NCBI GenBank assembly: GCA_026005135.1
Contig: BPKM01000002.1
Coordinates: 248,001 to 312,000 of the forward strand
Length of the DNA: 64,000 nucleotides
Reading direction: 5' to 3'
DNA from: Leptospiraceae bacterium
GTDB taxonomy: Bacteria > Spirochaetota > Leptospiria > Leptospirales > Leptonemataceae
Below the pieces are notes generated by a model, which saw only the letters and a list, made by a program, of their open reading frames with translations, had not been told where the DNA came from and searched no databases. The stretch's first letter is position 1. Each line of letters begins with the position of its first letter. Positions 27,412-36,350 of the stretch are shown here, piece after piece. The position numbers and the translations under genes are program-made.

Positions 27412-29361
27412 ATGCAAGAGCAAAATCAAAATCCAATTACATCCTTAATTCCTATCCTGATACTTGGAATTGCAACGATTTTTTTGTTTCAATATTTTGA
27501 ATTATCAAAACCACCAGAAAATCCAGAAAAACAAAATCCTATAACACAAACAACAGAGCAAGAAAAACCTGTTCCAAACCAGATCATACAAGATATTGTT
27601 CAAAACAAAAATGACTTTAATTTTAAGAAAGTTCAAAATAATACAAAACAAATTATTGTAGAAAATGAAAGAAATATTTATATTTTAAATAATTTAGGTG
27701 GAAGAATAGAAAGAATCTATTTAAAAAGTGGAGAAAATGTAAAAATACCCAAAAGTGTAATAGAACAATCAAATGATGAATTAGAAAAAAAATATCATGC
27801 TCTGGAAATTACAAGATATAGGGGTATGGATTTTCAACTACATCTTTATAAGAGCCAGATGATAAAACCCGTTTTAAATGATGCGATTTTTGAAAGTGAA
27901 GTAAAAGAAATTAATGATAATTTAACACAGGTAACATTTTATAAAGATATTGAATTTAAAGATTATAAATTAACCATTTATAAAATATATAGATTTTTAA
28001 AGAAAGAAAATTTTTTCCATCAAATTACCATAATTAAAAACCAAACAGATAAAGATTTTATTTTAAATGGTGATTTATTTTATAAAACTTTTTCTGCTTT
28101 AGGACCAGAACCAGAAGATAAGGAAAATACAAGAATATTAAATACTTATGGAAGATTTTATAATTATGATAATAGCCTTAAAGTATTACATGGATTTGGT
28201 GCAAATGGAGGTGGTTTCTTAGGTTGCGGTGGAGCACCAAAAGGAAAATATACTATACTTGTGGAAAAATTAAATAGTCTAAAATATGCTGGTATAAATA
28301 GTAGATACTTTATTTCTTATTCTCAATTTTTAGAAACACCAAATGAATTACATTATCCAGATGGAATTATTTTAGAAAATCAACCTCCATTTGATGGAAG
28401 TTCATCATTTACAATTATTTTCTGGGATTTAAAGTTATCTAAGAAAAATGCAGAAGAATTGAGAACTTTGCAATATATAAATAATGAACAAACAGAAACA
28501 ATAAAAGGAATTTACGGATATCTGCAAGAAGATAAGAAAAGAAACGATGCACTAATAATTGATCAAATTGTATATACAGGTTTAAGAAGCGACGAAGAAC
28601 ATAAATTTTTTCAACCTGATATAGTAAAACAAGAATTTGGTTTAGATGAGCCTGAATCCAGCATTAGAGATGTAATTTATTCTTCTGGATTTTTAGCATT
28701 ATTTTCTAAATTACGAGATGGTATTATCATTTTAATGCGATTTATTAACAATTATGTGCATAATTATGGTATATCTATTATATTAATTGCTGTATTTTTT
28801 AAATTAATTACCTATCCCTTAAATCAAGTTCAGGCAAAAACAATGAAGAAGATTCATGCTCTTAAACCAGAACTTGATAGAATTAATGAAAAATATCAAG
28901 ATCCAGCAGAAAGACAGAAAAAAATTATGGATCTTTATAAAAAACATAAAATTAATCCTGCTATGGGTTGTTTGCCCATGTTGATCCAGATTCCTATCTT
29001 TATTGCTTTATATAGTGCGTTTTCTGATTCTATTGAACTATGGAAAAGTCCATTTATCTGGTGGATGAAAGATCTTTCCCAACCAGATACAGTTTATGTA
29101 ATCAAAGATTTTATTTTTATAAAGAATTTTCATATAAATATATTACCATTGATTATGGTGGGGTCTCAATTACTACAGCAAAAATTAACAACTGTATCGA
29201 CAGATCCACAGCAAAAGTTTTTAATGTATTTTATGCCAATTATTATGTTATTTTTCTTCTGGGGTATGCCAAGCGGTGTAACTCTTTACTGGACAGTACA
29301 AAATATTATTACAATAATATGGCAGGTAGTTGTAGAAAAATTCTCTACGGAAGAGAAATAA
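27412..29361 (+). CDS. yidC: Membrane protein insertase YidC
   Basis: This 649-residue Oxa1/YidC-family insertase has a first membrane helix (residues 10-28) and a long periplasmic beta domain (about 60-430) with an unusual CGG-containing loop (GGGFLGCGGAPKG). The conserved five-helix core runs from about 440: GISIILIAVFFKLITYPL, QAKTMKKIHALKPEL, MGCLPMLIQIPIFIALY, FLMYFMPIIMLFFFW and GVTLYWTVQNI. It inserts inner-membrane proteins together with or without Sec. AAGGA precedes the ATG, 10 nt after rnpA. Confidence 0.96.
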   Translation: MQEQNQNPITSLIPILILGIATIFLFQYFELSKPPENPEKQNPITQTTEQEKPVPNQIIQDIVQNKNDFNFKKVQNNTKQIIVENERNIYILNNLGGRIERIYLKSGENVKIPKSVIEQSNDELEKKYHALEITRYRGMDFQLHLYKSQMIKPVLNDAIFESEVKEINDNLTQVTFYKDIEFKDYKLTIYKIYRFLKKENFFHQITIIKNQTDKDFILNGDLFYKTFSALGPEPEDKENTRILNTYGRFYNYDNSLKVLHGFGANGGGFLGCGGAPKGKYTILVEKLNSLKYAGINSRYFISYSQFLETPNELHYPDGIILENQPPFDGSSSFTIIFWDLKLSKKNAEELRTLQYINNEQTETIKGIYGYLQEDKKRNDALIIDQIVYTGLRSDEEHKFFQPDIVKQEFGLDEPESSIRDVIYSSGFLALFSKLRDGIIILMRFINNYVHNYGISIILIAVFFKLITYPLNQVQAKTMKKIHALKPELDRINEKYQDPAERQKKIMDLYKKHKINPAMGCLPMLIQIPIFIALYSAFSDSIELWKSPFIWWMKDLSQPDTVYVIKDFIFIKNFHINILPLIMVGSQLLQQKLTTVSTDPQQKFLMYFMPIIMLFFFWGMPSGVTLYWTVQNIITIIWQVVVEKFSTEEK

Positions 29362-29430
29362 TGAAGACCTCACAATTACAGACAATATTAGAAATAAAAC
29401 ACAATACTTATCTTTATAAAGAGGTGGAAT

Positions 29431-30108
29431 ATGTATATTCTCGAAATCGAAGCAAAATCCAAAACCGAGGCTTTGCAAAAAGCCTCTCAAATTTTAGATT
29501 ATGATGAAAAAAAATTAGATTATGAAGTTGAGGGAGGACTTTTAGGGATTTTATCAAAAAAACCTACAATTCTAAAAGTAAAATATTCTAAGGACCTTCC
29601 AGACTTTACATTAATTAGAGGGGTAACTTACACATCGTTTTATAAGTTGGGAATTGAAGTAGAAATTGAATATGTAAAGGAAACACCAGAAAATTTTATT
29701 ATTTCTTTAAAATCAGAAGAGTCTGGTTTTATTATTGGTAGACAGGGTAAACATTTAGATGCATTTCAGTTTTTAATCAATTTAATTCTTAATAAAATTC
29801 TTAGTAAGAATAAAAGAGTTTTAGTTGATGTTGCTCATTATAGAGAGAAAAGAAAAGCATATTTACAAAAGTTAGCAAGAAATTTAGCGAATAAGGTTAG
29901 TAGTACAGGCCGTTCTTATTTAATGACTCCATTAAATCCCTACGAGAGAAGAATCATTCATCTCGAATTAGAAAAAGATAAAAGAGTAACAACAGAATCT
30001 GAAGGAAATGGATTATATAAACGTGTAAGAATTATTAAAATTGAATCTAAAGAGTATAAAAAACGTTTCGAAGATGATTTTGAAGAAGATATCTTTGATG
30101 ATATCTAA
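29431..30108 (+). CDS. jag: Jag/KhpB RNA-binding protein
   Basis: This 225-residue protein has the three Jag modules: a Jag-N domain (ILEIEAKSKTEALQKASQIL...VEGGLLGILSK, residues 1-50), a KH domain with GFIIGRQGKHLDAFQFLIN near residue 105, and an R3H domain (MTPLNPYERRIIHLEL...VTTESEGNGLYKRV). An AGAGGTGG ribosome-binding site precedes it. It lies between yidC and mnmE in the standard order and is thought to bind RNA and affect envelope growth. Confidence 0.93.
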   Translation: MYILEIEAKSKTEALQKASQILDYDEKKLDYEVEGGLLGILSKKPTILKVKYSKDLPDFTLIRGVTYTSFYKLGIEVEIEYVKETPENFIISLKSEESGFIIGRQGKHLDAFQFLINLILNKILSKNKRVLVDVAHYREKRKAYLQKLARNLANKVSSTGRSYLMTPLNPYERRIIHLELEKDKRVTTESEGNGLYKRVRIIKIESKEYKKRFEDDFEEDIFDDI

Positions 30109-30114
30109 TTCTAT

Positions 30115-31530
30115 ATGTATAATGAAGAAACAATTATAGCCCTTTCCACACCAGCAGGAAGGGGCGCTATTGCTATTATTCGAATAAGTGGTCCAAACAC
30201 ATTACAAATCATTCAAACTATTATAAGAAAACCTTCAGACTTAAGTAATAAAATTAATTCTGAGTTTATATTACAGAACACAAGAAAATTATTAAGAGCT
30301 ATTATTTATCATAATAACGAAGTAATAGATGATGGAATGTTTGTTTTTTTTGGTTCGCCTAATTCTTATACAGGCGAAGATATGGCAGAAATTTATATCC
30401 ATGGAAATCCTTTAATAGCAAAAAAAATTATCAACATAGTTTCTTCTTATGGATTAGCAAGACCATCTCTACCCGGAGAATTTACAAGAAGAGCTTTTTT
30501 GAATGAAAAGATGGATTTAACCAGGGCAGAATCCATTCATAGAATTATAACAGCAAAATCAGAATATGAATTAAATGCAGTAAAAAAAATCTATTTTGGA
30601 GATCTTTATAAATTAATTAATAGAATTCGATCGGAACTAATACTATTAAAAGCACAGATAGAAGCAGAGGTTGATTTTTCGGATCAAGATATTGATTATT
30701 CGGAAAAAGATCAGATAAAACAAAAAGTAAATCAGATCATTTCGATGATACAAGATGTTTTAAAAAAAAGTGCTGTTGCTACTCGAATCTCTCAAGGAAT
30801 TCAGATTGCTTTAGTAGGTAAAACAAATGCAGGTAAATCTTCCCTTTTAAATAAAATTTTAGGATGGGATCGTTCTATCGTTTCGGATATAGAAGGTACT
30901 ACAAGAGATTATATTTCAGAAGAAATAGAACTGGCTAGAACATTAGTTCGAATAGTAGATACGGCTGGACTTCGAGAAACAAAAGATCAGATAGAGAAGG
31001 AAGGAATTAGACGATCAAAAGAAGCTATGGAAAAAAGTCAGATTATATTACATATTATTGATGGTTCTATAAAAGAATATCCTTTTTTACCAGAAATAGA
31101 TGAATTTGTTCATTCTAAAGATAGTTATAAAAAAATCATCCATATTATAAACAAAAAAGATTGTTTACATAAAGATGCCTGGAATGAAGAAAAATTAAAA
31201 CGATATGCAAATCACGAAGTTATAGTAAAATATATTTCCTGTAAGACTGGAGAAGGAATTGAAGATTTAAAGCAGACGATAGAATCTTTTATTAAGAACC
31301 AATTTCAAATCCAGGATCCTTTTTTATTAGAAGAAAGACATCATTATCATTTTAATAAAATTATAGAATCATTAAAACGTGTAAATCAACTATTTGATGA
31401 AAATGCACCAGAAGAAATTATTGCAATAGAAATACAAGATGCCTTAAATCATATTTCCGAATTAACAGGGGAAATAACGACAGAAGATATATTGGGAAGA
31501 ATTTTTTCAATGTTTTGTATTGGAAAATGA
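30115..31530 (+). CDS. mnmE: tRNA modification GTPase MnmE (TrmE)
   Basis: This 471-residue protein works with MnmG to modify U34 of certain tRNAs. The N-terminal folate-binding domain has IIALSTPAGRGAIAIIRISG and the PGEFTRRAFLNEKMDLTRAE helix. The GTPase domain has G1 GKTNAGKSS, DTAGLRETKD and NKKD. The C-terminal catalytic motif is FCIGK (CxGK). It starts 6 nt after jag. Confidence 0.96.
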   Translation: MYNEETIIALSTPAGRGAIAIIRISGPNTLQIIQTIIRKPSDLSNKINSEFILQNTRKLLRAIIYHNNEVIDDGMFVFFGSPNSYTGEDMAEIYIHGNPLIAKKIINIVSSYGLARPSLPGEFTRRAFLNEKMDLTRAESIHRIITAKSEYELNAVKKIYFGDLYKLINRIRSELILLKAQIEAEVDFSDQDIDYSEKDQIKQKVNQIISMIQDVLKKSAVATRISQGIQIALVGKTNAGKSSLLNKILGWDRSIVSDIEGTTRDYISEEIELARTLVRIVDTAGLRETKDQIEKEGIRRSKEAMEKSQIILHIIDGSIKEYPFLPEIDEFVHSKDSYKKIIHIINKKDCLHKDAWNEEKLKRYANHEVIVKYISCKTGEGIEDLKQTIESFIKNQFQIQDPFLLEERHHYHFNKIIESLKRVNQLFDENAPEEIIAIEIQDALNHISELTGEITTEDILGRIFSMFCIGK

Positions 31531-31556
31531 ATATAAAACATTTTTATATTTTGATT
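31530..31556 (+). terminator. Weak A/T-only terminator candidate after mnmE
   Basis: An AATATAAAA (31530-31538) / TTTTATATT (31542-31550) inverted repeat is followed by a T-rich stretch right after the mnmE stop. The stem has no G-C pairs, so termination strength is doubtful. Confidence 0.3.
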
Positions 31557-31608
31557 TTGAATTAATATTTAATAAAATTTAAAAAAATTTCAATCATTAA
31601 AATTTGAA

Positions 31609-31636
31609 TTGACTTCATTAAATCTATTTATAGATA
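31609..31636 (+). promoter_or_regulatory. Promoter of the exported-protein block
   Basis: TTGACT (31609-31614), 16 nt, TAGATA (31631-31636). The predicted start is about 31643, only 4 nt before the ATG at 31647. No Shine-Dalgarno sequence. Confidence 0.45.
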
Positions 31637-31646
31637 AGTAAGCATT

Positions 31647-32249
31647 ATGAATGCGAAAACATTAAAAAATATACTTATTATGAGCCTGTGGCTTTTAATG
31701 GTTTTTCATTGTAAAAATTTGGTACATTCTTCGGCTGATCAACCTTTCGAGGATTATAATTTATTGGCGCTTCTGGATCAAAAGGTGTTAAATGGTTTTT
31801 ATTGGGAAGGCTTAATGGATTATAGCCAATGCAATACACCATCTACTGATCCTGTAGAAGATCTATCTAAATGTAGTTTATACCAAGAAAATTACGAAAA
31901 TTTTATTAAGCAAAAAGAAAAAAATCTTTATGTTTATGTAGATTCTCTTCAGTCAAATGGTAAAATTACAATAGAAATAGCTAATCCAGATACATATTTA
32001 CCTTTAAAAGTCGAAATACCTGTTTTAAGTAGTATAACAGTTGGTCCAGAAACAGGTAATGGATATGCAAGAATTCTTTATTTATCTAATCCTAATTCTA
32101 TAACCCAGAGCCAAATTACAATAACACTTAAAGAATTCAAAGCAGATGTTTTACAGGATGGTTTAAGAGGTTCTATGAGTTTAGATGTACAGAGTAATAA
32201 TGGTACCTTAAATTTAACATTTTCTTTTAGTATTAAAAAAATATATTAG
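31647..32249 (+). CDS. Putative lipoprotein, unknown function
   Basis: This 200-residue exported protein has an N-terminal hydrophobic segment ending in VFHC, a relaxed spirochaetal lipobox (C22). The mature part has three further cysteines in the first half (SQCNT, SKCSL) and a beta-rich second half (KITIEIANPDTYLPLKVEIP...QITITLKEF). No family is recognised. It is the first gene of a block of exported proteins and lies 9 nt before the Omp85-like gene. Confidence 0.6.
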   Translation: MNAKTLKNILIMSLWLLMVFHCKNLVHSSADQPFEDYNLLALLDQKVLNGFYWEGLMDYSQCNTPSTDPVEDLSKCSLYQENYENFIKQKEKNLYVYVDSLQSNGKITIEIANPDTYLPLKVEIPVLSSITVGPETGNGYARILYLSNPNSITQSQITITLKEFKADVLQDGLRGSMSLDVQSNNGTLNLTFSFSIKKIY

Positions 32250-32258
32250 GAGGGGGAT

Positions 32259-33653
32259 ATGAAAATAAAAATTAAAGGCATACTATTATTAGTAATACTT
32301 ACATCTGGATTATTGGCTCAAGAAAATCAACAAAATAAAGAAGAAGAATTAAAAGGTTTAAAATTTACAGGTTTACCTCTAATTAGTTTTAGTACTGATG
32401 ATGGCTTTGGTTATGGAGTAAGAATCTATGGAACCTACTACGAAGAAGGATATGCACCTTTTAAATATCAAGCTTACGGACAATTTTATAGAACAACCAA
32501 AGGGTTTGAATATCATGAATTTTCCTTAGATAGTTTAAAATTTTTAGGTTCTCCTTTTCGTGTTAGAATGAATATAGGTATTGAAAGATATCTAAATGCT
32601 CAATATTATGGTTATAGTAATTATCAGGATATTCCCAGACAAAAGAAAATTAAAGCTGGAGAATTACCAATTAATGAAAATATACAACCAACACCAACTC
32701 TTTATCAGATTAATGAAGCTTTAACATTAAATACAAATTATCTTAATAATAATAATTTATTAGATCCAAACAATTATAATAAAAGCGAAAAAGAATTAAG
32801 AGAGTCTCAGGATAAATATTTTAATTATGATAGTATAAAACCTTTCTTTACGATAACAAGTGAAGATTTTATTGGAGATACCAATTTTAAATGGTTTGCA
32901 GGTGTACGTTTACAAAGATACAAGATCCAATCTTATCAGGGAGATATTGATAAAGGTCAAACATATCCCAATATAAAAACTTTAATTGATCATGAAAAGC
33001 CTATAGGATATGATGCAACAGAAAAACCACGATATGTAAATACAATTCGATTAGCAATAGCTTATGATTCTCGTCCAAGAATTAGAGAATTAAATCCCAA
33101 TGATGGAATTTTTGCAGATTTTCATTACGAAGGTTCTGGTAAATCTACGGGTTCAAATTATACTTTTAATCGATATACCTTAACATACCGACAATATATC
33201 GAAATCTTTTCTAATATTTTTAAACCTATGAATAAAGAACTGGTATTTGCTTATAGATTGCAAACTCAAAAAACAGATGGTGATGTACCGTTCTTCGAAG
33301 CTGGAAGAATTTATACAATGAGAGAAAGTGCCTTAGGAATGGGTGGAAATAATGGTATTAGAGGTTATCCAGCTAATCAATTTGTAGATAGAGTAATGGG
33401 CGTATTTAATACCGAATTGCGATTTACAGCTTTTCGTGTAAAAGCCTTAGGAGGTATTGATTTTGTTCTTTTAGGCTATTATGATGTAGGACGTGTTGCA
33501 CCATCCTATAAAGAATTTGCTATGAAAGATTTTCATAGAGCTATGGGTGGTGGTATTCGACTTGTTTGGCAAAGAAATACAATTGTTAATATAAGTTATG
33601 GACGATCCGAATACGAAGCAAATGGAAATTTCTCATTTAATCATATGTTTTAA
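32259..33653 (+). CDS. Omp85/D15-like outer-membrane beta-barrel
   Basis: This 464-residue protein has a signal peptide (IKGILLLVILTSGLLAQ) and a barrel of the bacterial surface antigen (D15/Omp85) type. Diagnostic pieces are STDDGFGYGV near the N-terminus, AIAYDSRPRIRELNPNDG, and the late GNNGIRGYPANQF with the RGY motif of the Omp85 L6 loop, then DFVLLGYYDVGRV and a terminal phenylalanine. No POTRA domain precedes the barrel, so it is not BamA itself but a stand-alone barrel. GGAGGGGG precedes the ATG. It may assemble or secrete neighbouring gene products. Confidence 0.8.
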   Translation: MKIKIKGILLLVILTSGLLAQENQQNKEEELKGLKFTGLPLISFSTDDGFGYGVRIYGTYYEEGYAPFKYQAYGQFYRTTKGFEYHEFSLDSLKFLGSPFRVRMNIGIERYLNAQYYGYSNYQDIPRQKKIKAGELPINENIQPTPTLYQINEALTLNTNYLNNNNLLDPNNYNKSEKELRESQDKYFNYDSIKPFFTITSEDFIGDTNFKWFAGVRLQRYKIQSYQGDIDKGQTYPNIKTLIDHEKPIGYDATEKPRYVNTIRLAIAYDSRPRIRELNPNDGIFADFHYEGSGKSTGSNYTFNRYTLTYRQYIEIFSNIFKPMNKELVFAYRLQTQKTDGDVPFFEAGRIYTMRESALGMGGNNGIRGYPANQFVDRVMGVFNTELRFTAFRVKALGGIDFVLLGYYDVGRVAPSYKEFAMKDFHRAMGGGIRLVWQRNTIVNISYGRSEYEANGNFSFNHMF

Positions 33654-33695
33654 AAAAATGAGAACAAAAATGTATTAAAATCTGTCAAAAATATA

Positions 33696-34196
33696 GTGAA
33701 AACAAATATAAAATACTCCATAGCGATACTAATTATAGTAGGTAGTATTATACTACCTACTTATTTATTATCCCAAGAAAATCAAAAAATTCTTTTAAAT
33801 GATAGAGCAATAGAGGTAATAAGAAAAAAAGAAGGTGTTTATTTTTATACCTATCCAGAAACTATTGAACCTATTGATCCCTTAAAAGATTATATCAAAA
33901 AATATAGGATTCATAAAGAAGAAATTATTATAAAAATACAAAAGTTAATTACAGAAAATAGAGAATATAAACCACAATTTAAAGCAAGATGTTTACCTGT
34001 ATGGGATTATGGCTTAGAATTTCGTTCTTCTAAAGAATCTCATATTTTTTTATTTTCTTTTCGTTGTAGAACAATAAAATATGTAAACGAAAATATTTTT
34101 AAAGATTTTACCCCACAGAGTTTAGAATTCTATAAAATATTTAAATATGAAATTGATGATAAATCAGCTTATCTTGTAGATCAAAAAAATGATTGA
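33696..34196 (+). CDS. Small exported protein, unknown function
   Basis: This 166-residue protein starts with GTG and has a signal peptide (YSIAILIIVGSIILPTYLLSQ). The mature part contains two cysteines (RCLPVWDYGLEF...FSFRCRTIK) that may form a disulfide. A perfect 10-bp hairpin lies in the signal-peptide coding region. No family is recognised. The gene overlaps the next one by 8 nt if the latter uses its first in-frame codon. Confidence 0.6.
   Translation: MKTNIKYSIAILIIVGSIILPTYLLSQENQKILLNDRAIEVIRKKEGVYFYTYPETIEPIDPLKDYIKKYRIHKEEIIIKIQKLITENREYKPQFKARCLPVWDYGLEFRSSKESHIFLFSFRCRTIKYVNENIFKDFTPQSLEFYKIFKYEIDDKSAYLVDQKND
33738..33760 (+). repeat. Perfect hairpin inside the signal-peptide coding region
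   Basis: GTAGGTAGTA (33738-33747) and TACTACCTAC (33751-33760) form a 10-bp stem with a 3-nt loop TTA, about 42 nt after the GTG start. It is by far the strongest hairpin inside a gene that I noticed in this AT-rich sequence. Confidence 0.6.
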
Positions 34197-34230
34197 TTAT
34201 AATAAAAATTCATTTATAATAAAATCTACT

Positions 34231-35160
34231 ATGAACTATATTTTATATATAATATTAATTTTTTCTTTTTCTTTATTGAATGCAAATACCATTGCTATAC
34301 TGCCAGATACAAAAAATAAATCTCAAGAGATAATTAGTAAATTAGGAAAAGATTTAATTTCTATTTTAGATTCGACAAAACGGTATGAAATAATAGAACA
34401 GGATAAAATAGAAGAAATATATAAAGAATTACAAAAAGGACAAACAGGTTTGGTAGATCAGGAAGATGCTGCAAAATTAGGTTATTTAAAAGGTATTCAT
34501 TATTTTATTTTTTATGATATCATACCAGAAAATAATCAATTTTCTGCAAATTATCGAATTGTAAAAACAGAAACAGGAACAATTATAGGAGCAGGAAGAT
34601 CTAAGGGAAATTACGAAGAAATTTTAAATGATTTATCTGAACAAATCATGCACCAATTAGATATATATTTGAATTTAGATAATCCCGAAAGCCTCTATAC
34701 CATTTTATTAAAATTAAATAAAGAAAAACCTGTATATAAAGTAGGAGAAACTATCCAGGTAAAATTTAAAGTAATACCACATAAAAATGCAAAGGTCAAT
34801 AAGGTTTATATTCAGTTATTTTCGATTGATGCAAAAGGAAAAATTACATTGATATATCCAAATAAATTTTCTGGATTCGATCCTATAGAAGTAAATAAAG
34901 AATATATTTTTCCCTCTGAAAGTGATGATTTTGAATGGGAATTAACTCCGCCGACAGGAACAGAATATATACAGGCATTTGTTAGTGAAAAACCAATAGA
35001 TATTTTTGGTACTTTGTATAAAGCAAGAAATGAATTATTTCCAGAATCCAAAGAAAATGGGAATACATTAATTACATATCGTGGTATAAAAACAAAATTA
35101 AAAAAAGAAAAAATAAAAAACTGGTCTGCAATGAGGATTGCTTATGAATTACTTGAATAA
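34231..35160 (+). CDS. CsgG-like/DUF4384 exported protein
   Basis: The predicted protein has 309 residues from the ATG at 34231, chosen because a signal peptide begins there (MNYILYIILIFSFSLLNA); the frame is open from 34189. The first ~130 residues (NTIAILPDTKN...DLISILDSTKRYEIIEQDKIEEIYKEL...AAKLGYLKGIHYFIFYDI) have the CsgG/curli-assembly-like pattern of an N-terminal sensor fold. From about residue 165, YKVGETIQVKFKVIPHKNAKVNKVYIQLF...ITLIYPNKFSG matches DUF4384. Such proteins occur in envelope or secretion contexts. The 3' end overlaps the nitrilase gene. Confidence 0.68.
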   Translation: MNYILYIILIFSFSLLNANTIAILPDTKNKSQEIISKLGKDLISILDSTKRYEIIEQDKIEEIYKELQKGQTGLVDQEDAAKLGYLKGIHYFIFYDIIPENNQFSANYRIVKTETGTIIGAGRSKGNYEEILNDLSEQIMHQLDIYLNLDNPESLYTILLKLNKEKPVYKVGETIQVKFKVIPHKNAKVNKVYIQLFSIDAKGKITLIYPNKFSGFDPIEVNKEYIFPSESDDFEWELTPPTGTEYIQAFVSEKPIDIFGTLYKARNELFPESKENGNTLITYRGIKTKLKKEKIKNWSAMRIAYELLE

Positions 35161-35965
35161 TTTAAAAAAAGAAGAATTATCTATTGGATTATTACAATAT
35201 GAAATTCATACAAAAGAACCAATGGAAAATATTAATAAAATTTCCCATTTATTAGGTCAAAAAAATAACGATATTATTGTTTTACCAGAAATGGGAATAA
35301 CAGGTTTTAGTTTAAAAAGATTAGATCATTTTTTAAATGAAGTGGAGTATTATTTAAAGATATTAAAAGAACTGGCAAATACTTATAATACTGCCATTTG
35401 TACAACACTACCATATAAGGAAGGAAATTTCATTTATAATCGTTTATTTTTTATTTTACCAGATGGGGAAATGTACTGGTATGATAAACATTACTTGATT
35501 GATTGGGGTGGATTTAATGAAGGAAAGTATTTTTCTCAAGGAAATTCGTTTTTAGTGATTAAATACTTTGGATGGATTATTGGATTTGCTATATGTTATG
35601 ATCTAAGATTTCCAGAATTATTTTATTATATGAATAAATATTCCTATGAAAAATATAATGATTTTATTAAATTATTTTTGATACCGGTGCAATGGCCCAA
35701 TAGAAGAATACATCATTTTACATTACTTTCTAAAGCAAGAGCAGTGGAAAATCTTGCTATTGTGGCTGCAACCAATAATATAGGAAGAATGGGAGAATTA
35801 GAATTTAATGGTAGAAGTATAGTTGTAGATCCAGATGGAAATGAATTATTACTAATAGAAAATTATGAAACGTTAGAAAACTGTAAAATTAATTATAAAA
35901 TTGTAGATTCTATACAGAAAGATAGACCAATTTTATTAGATAGATATAAAAAAAATTGGTATTGA
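35144..35965 (+). CDS. Carbon-nitrogen hydrolase (nitrilase/omega-amidase family)
   Basis: This 273-residue enzyme hydrolyses a C-N bond of an amide or nitrile. The catalytic triad is visible: Glu in VLPEMGITGF, Lys in YDKHYLIDWGG and Cys in AICYDLRFPEL. The sequence around RFPEL and QWPNRR is typical of the Nit2/YafV omega-amidase subgroup. I chose the ATG at 35144; a TTG lies 6 nt earlier in frame. The 5' end overlaps the CsgG-like gene by 17 nt, so the two may be translationally coupled. Confidence 0.87.
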   Translation: MNYLNNLKKEELSIGLLQYEIHTKEPMENINKISHLLGQKNNDIIVLPEMGITGFSLKRLDHFLNEVEYYLKILKELANTYNTAICTTLPYKEGNFIYNRLFFILPDGEMYWYDKHYLIDWGGFNEGKYFSQGNSFLVIKYFGWIIGFAICYDLRFPELFYYMNKYSYEKYNDFIKLFLIPVQWPNRRIHHFTLLSKARAVENLAIVAATNNIGRMGELEFNGRSIVVDPDGNELLLIENYETLENCKINYKIVDSIQKDRPILLDRYKKNWY

Positions 35966-35991
35966 CAGAACAAAATTATTAACATTAAAAT
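35962..35991 (+). promoter_or_regulatory. Promoter of the HPt gene, leaderless
   Basis: TTGACA (35962-35967), 18 nt, TAAAAT (35986-35991). The predicted transcription start falls exactly on the A of the ATG at 35998. The -35 box overlaps the stop region of the upstream gene. Confidence 0.6.
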
Positions 35992-35997
35992 AATGTA

Positions 35998-36309
35998 ATG
36001 AAGTATAAAATTGAAATTTCTAAGGAACTTGAAGAATTAATTCCATTGTTTAGACAGGAAACAGAAAAAAATTTACATTTATTAAGACAAGCAATAGAAA
36101 ATAGGGATATAGAAACAATTAAGTTTATATCTCATAAAATGAAAGGAGCAAGTGGTTCCTATGGTTTTGAAAAAATTTCTCAATGGGCAAAACAAATAGA
36201 AGAAATATCAAAAACAACAAAATCTATAGAAGAAATAAAAAAAATTTTTGAAGAACTTTCAGAATATTACAATAATACTGAAGTAATCTTTGTCGACAAA
36301 CCTCTATAA
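35998..36309 (+). CDS. Histidine phosphotransfer (HPt) domain protein
   Basis: This 103-residue all-helical protein holds the HPt motif FISHKMKGASGSYGFEKIS, with the phosphoacceptor histidine near residue 46. It would shuttle phosphate between a hybrid kinase and a response regulator, neither of which is adjacent. It precedes the PrsW-cNMP gene by 41 nt. Confidence 0.85.
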   Translation: MKYKIEISKELEELIPLFRQETEKNLHLLRQAIENRDIETIKFISHKMKGASGSYGFEKISQWAKQIEEISKTTKSIEEIKKIFEELSEYYNNTEVIFVDKPL

Positions 36310-36350
36310 TTTAATTTTTTTGACCGAAAATAATTAATGTATAAACAAAA

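Noticed and set aside
29040..29504. 154-codon plus-strand ORF overlapping yidC and jag
   Set aside because: It lies out of frame across two well-supported genes and has no ribosome-binding site or family features.
31609..33653. BamA assignment for the Omp85-like barrel
   Set aside because: No POTRA repeats precede the barrel and the protein is about half the usual BamA length.
36320..36345. TTGACC/TATAAA promoter for the PrsW-cNMP gene
   Set aside because: Spacing is only 14 nt and the -35 box is 31 nt from the ATG, outside the pattern seen at other genes.
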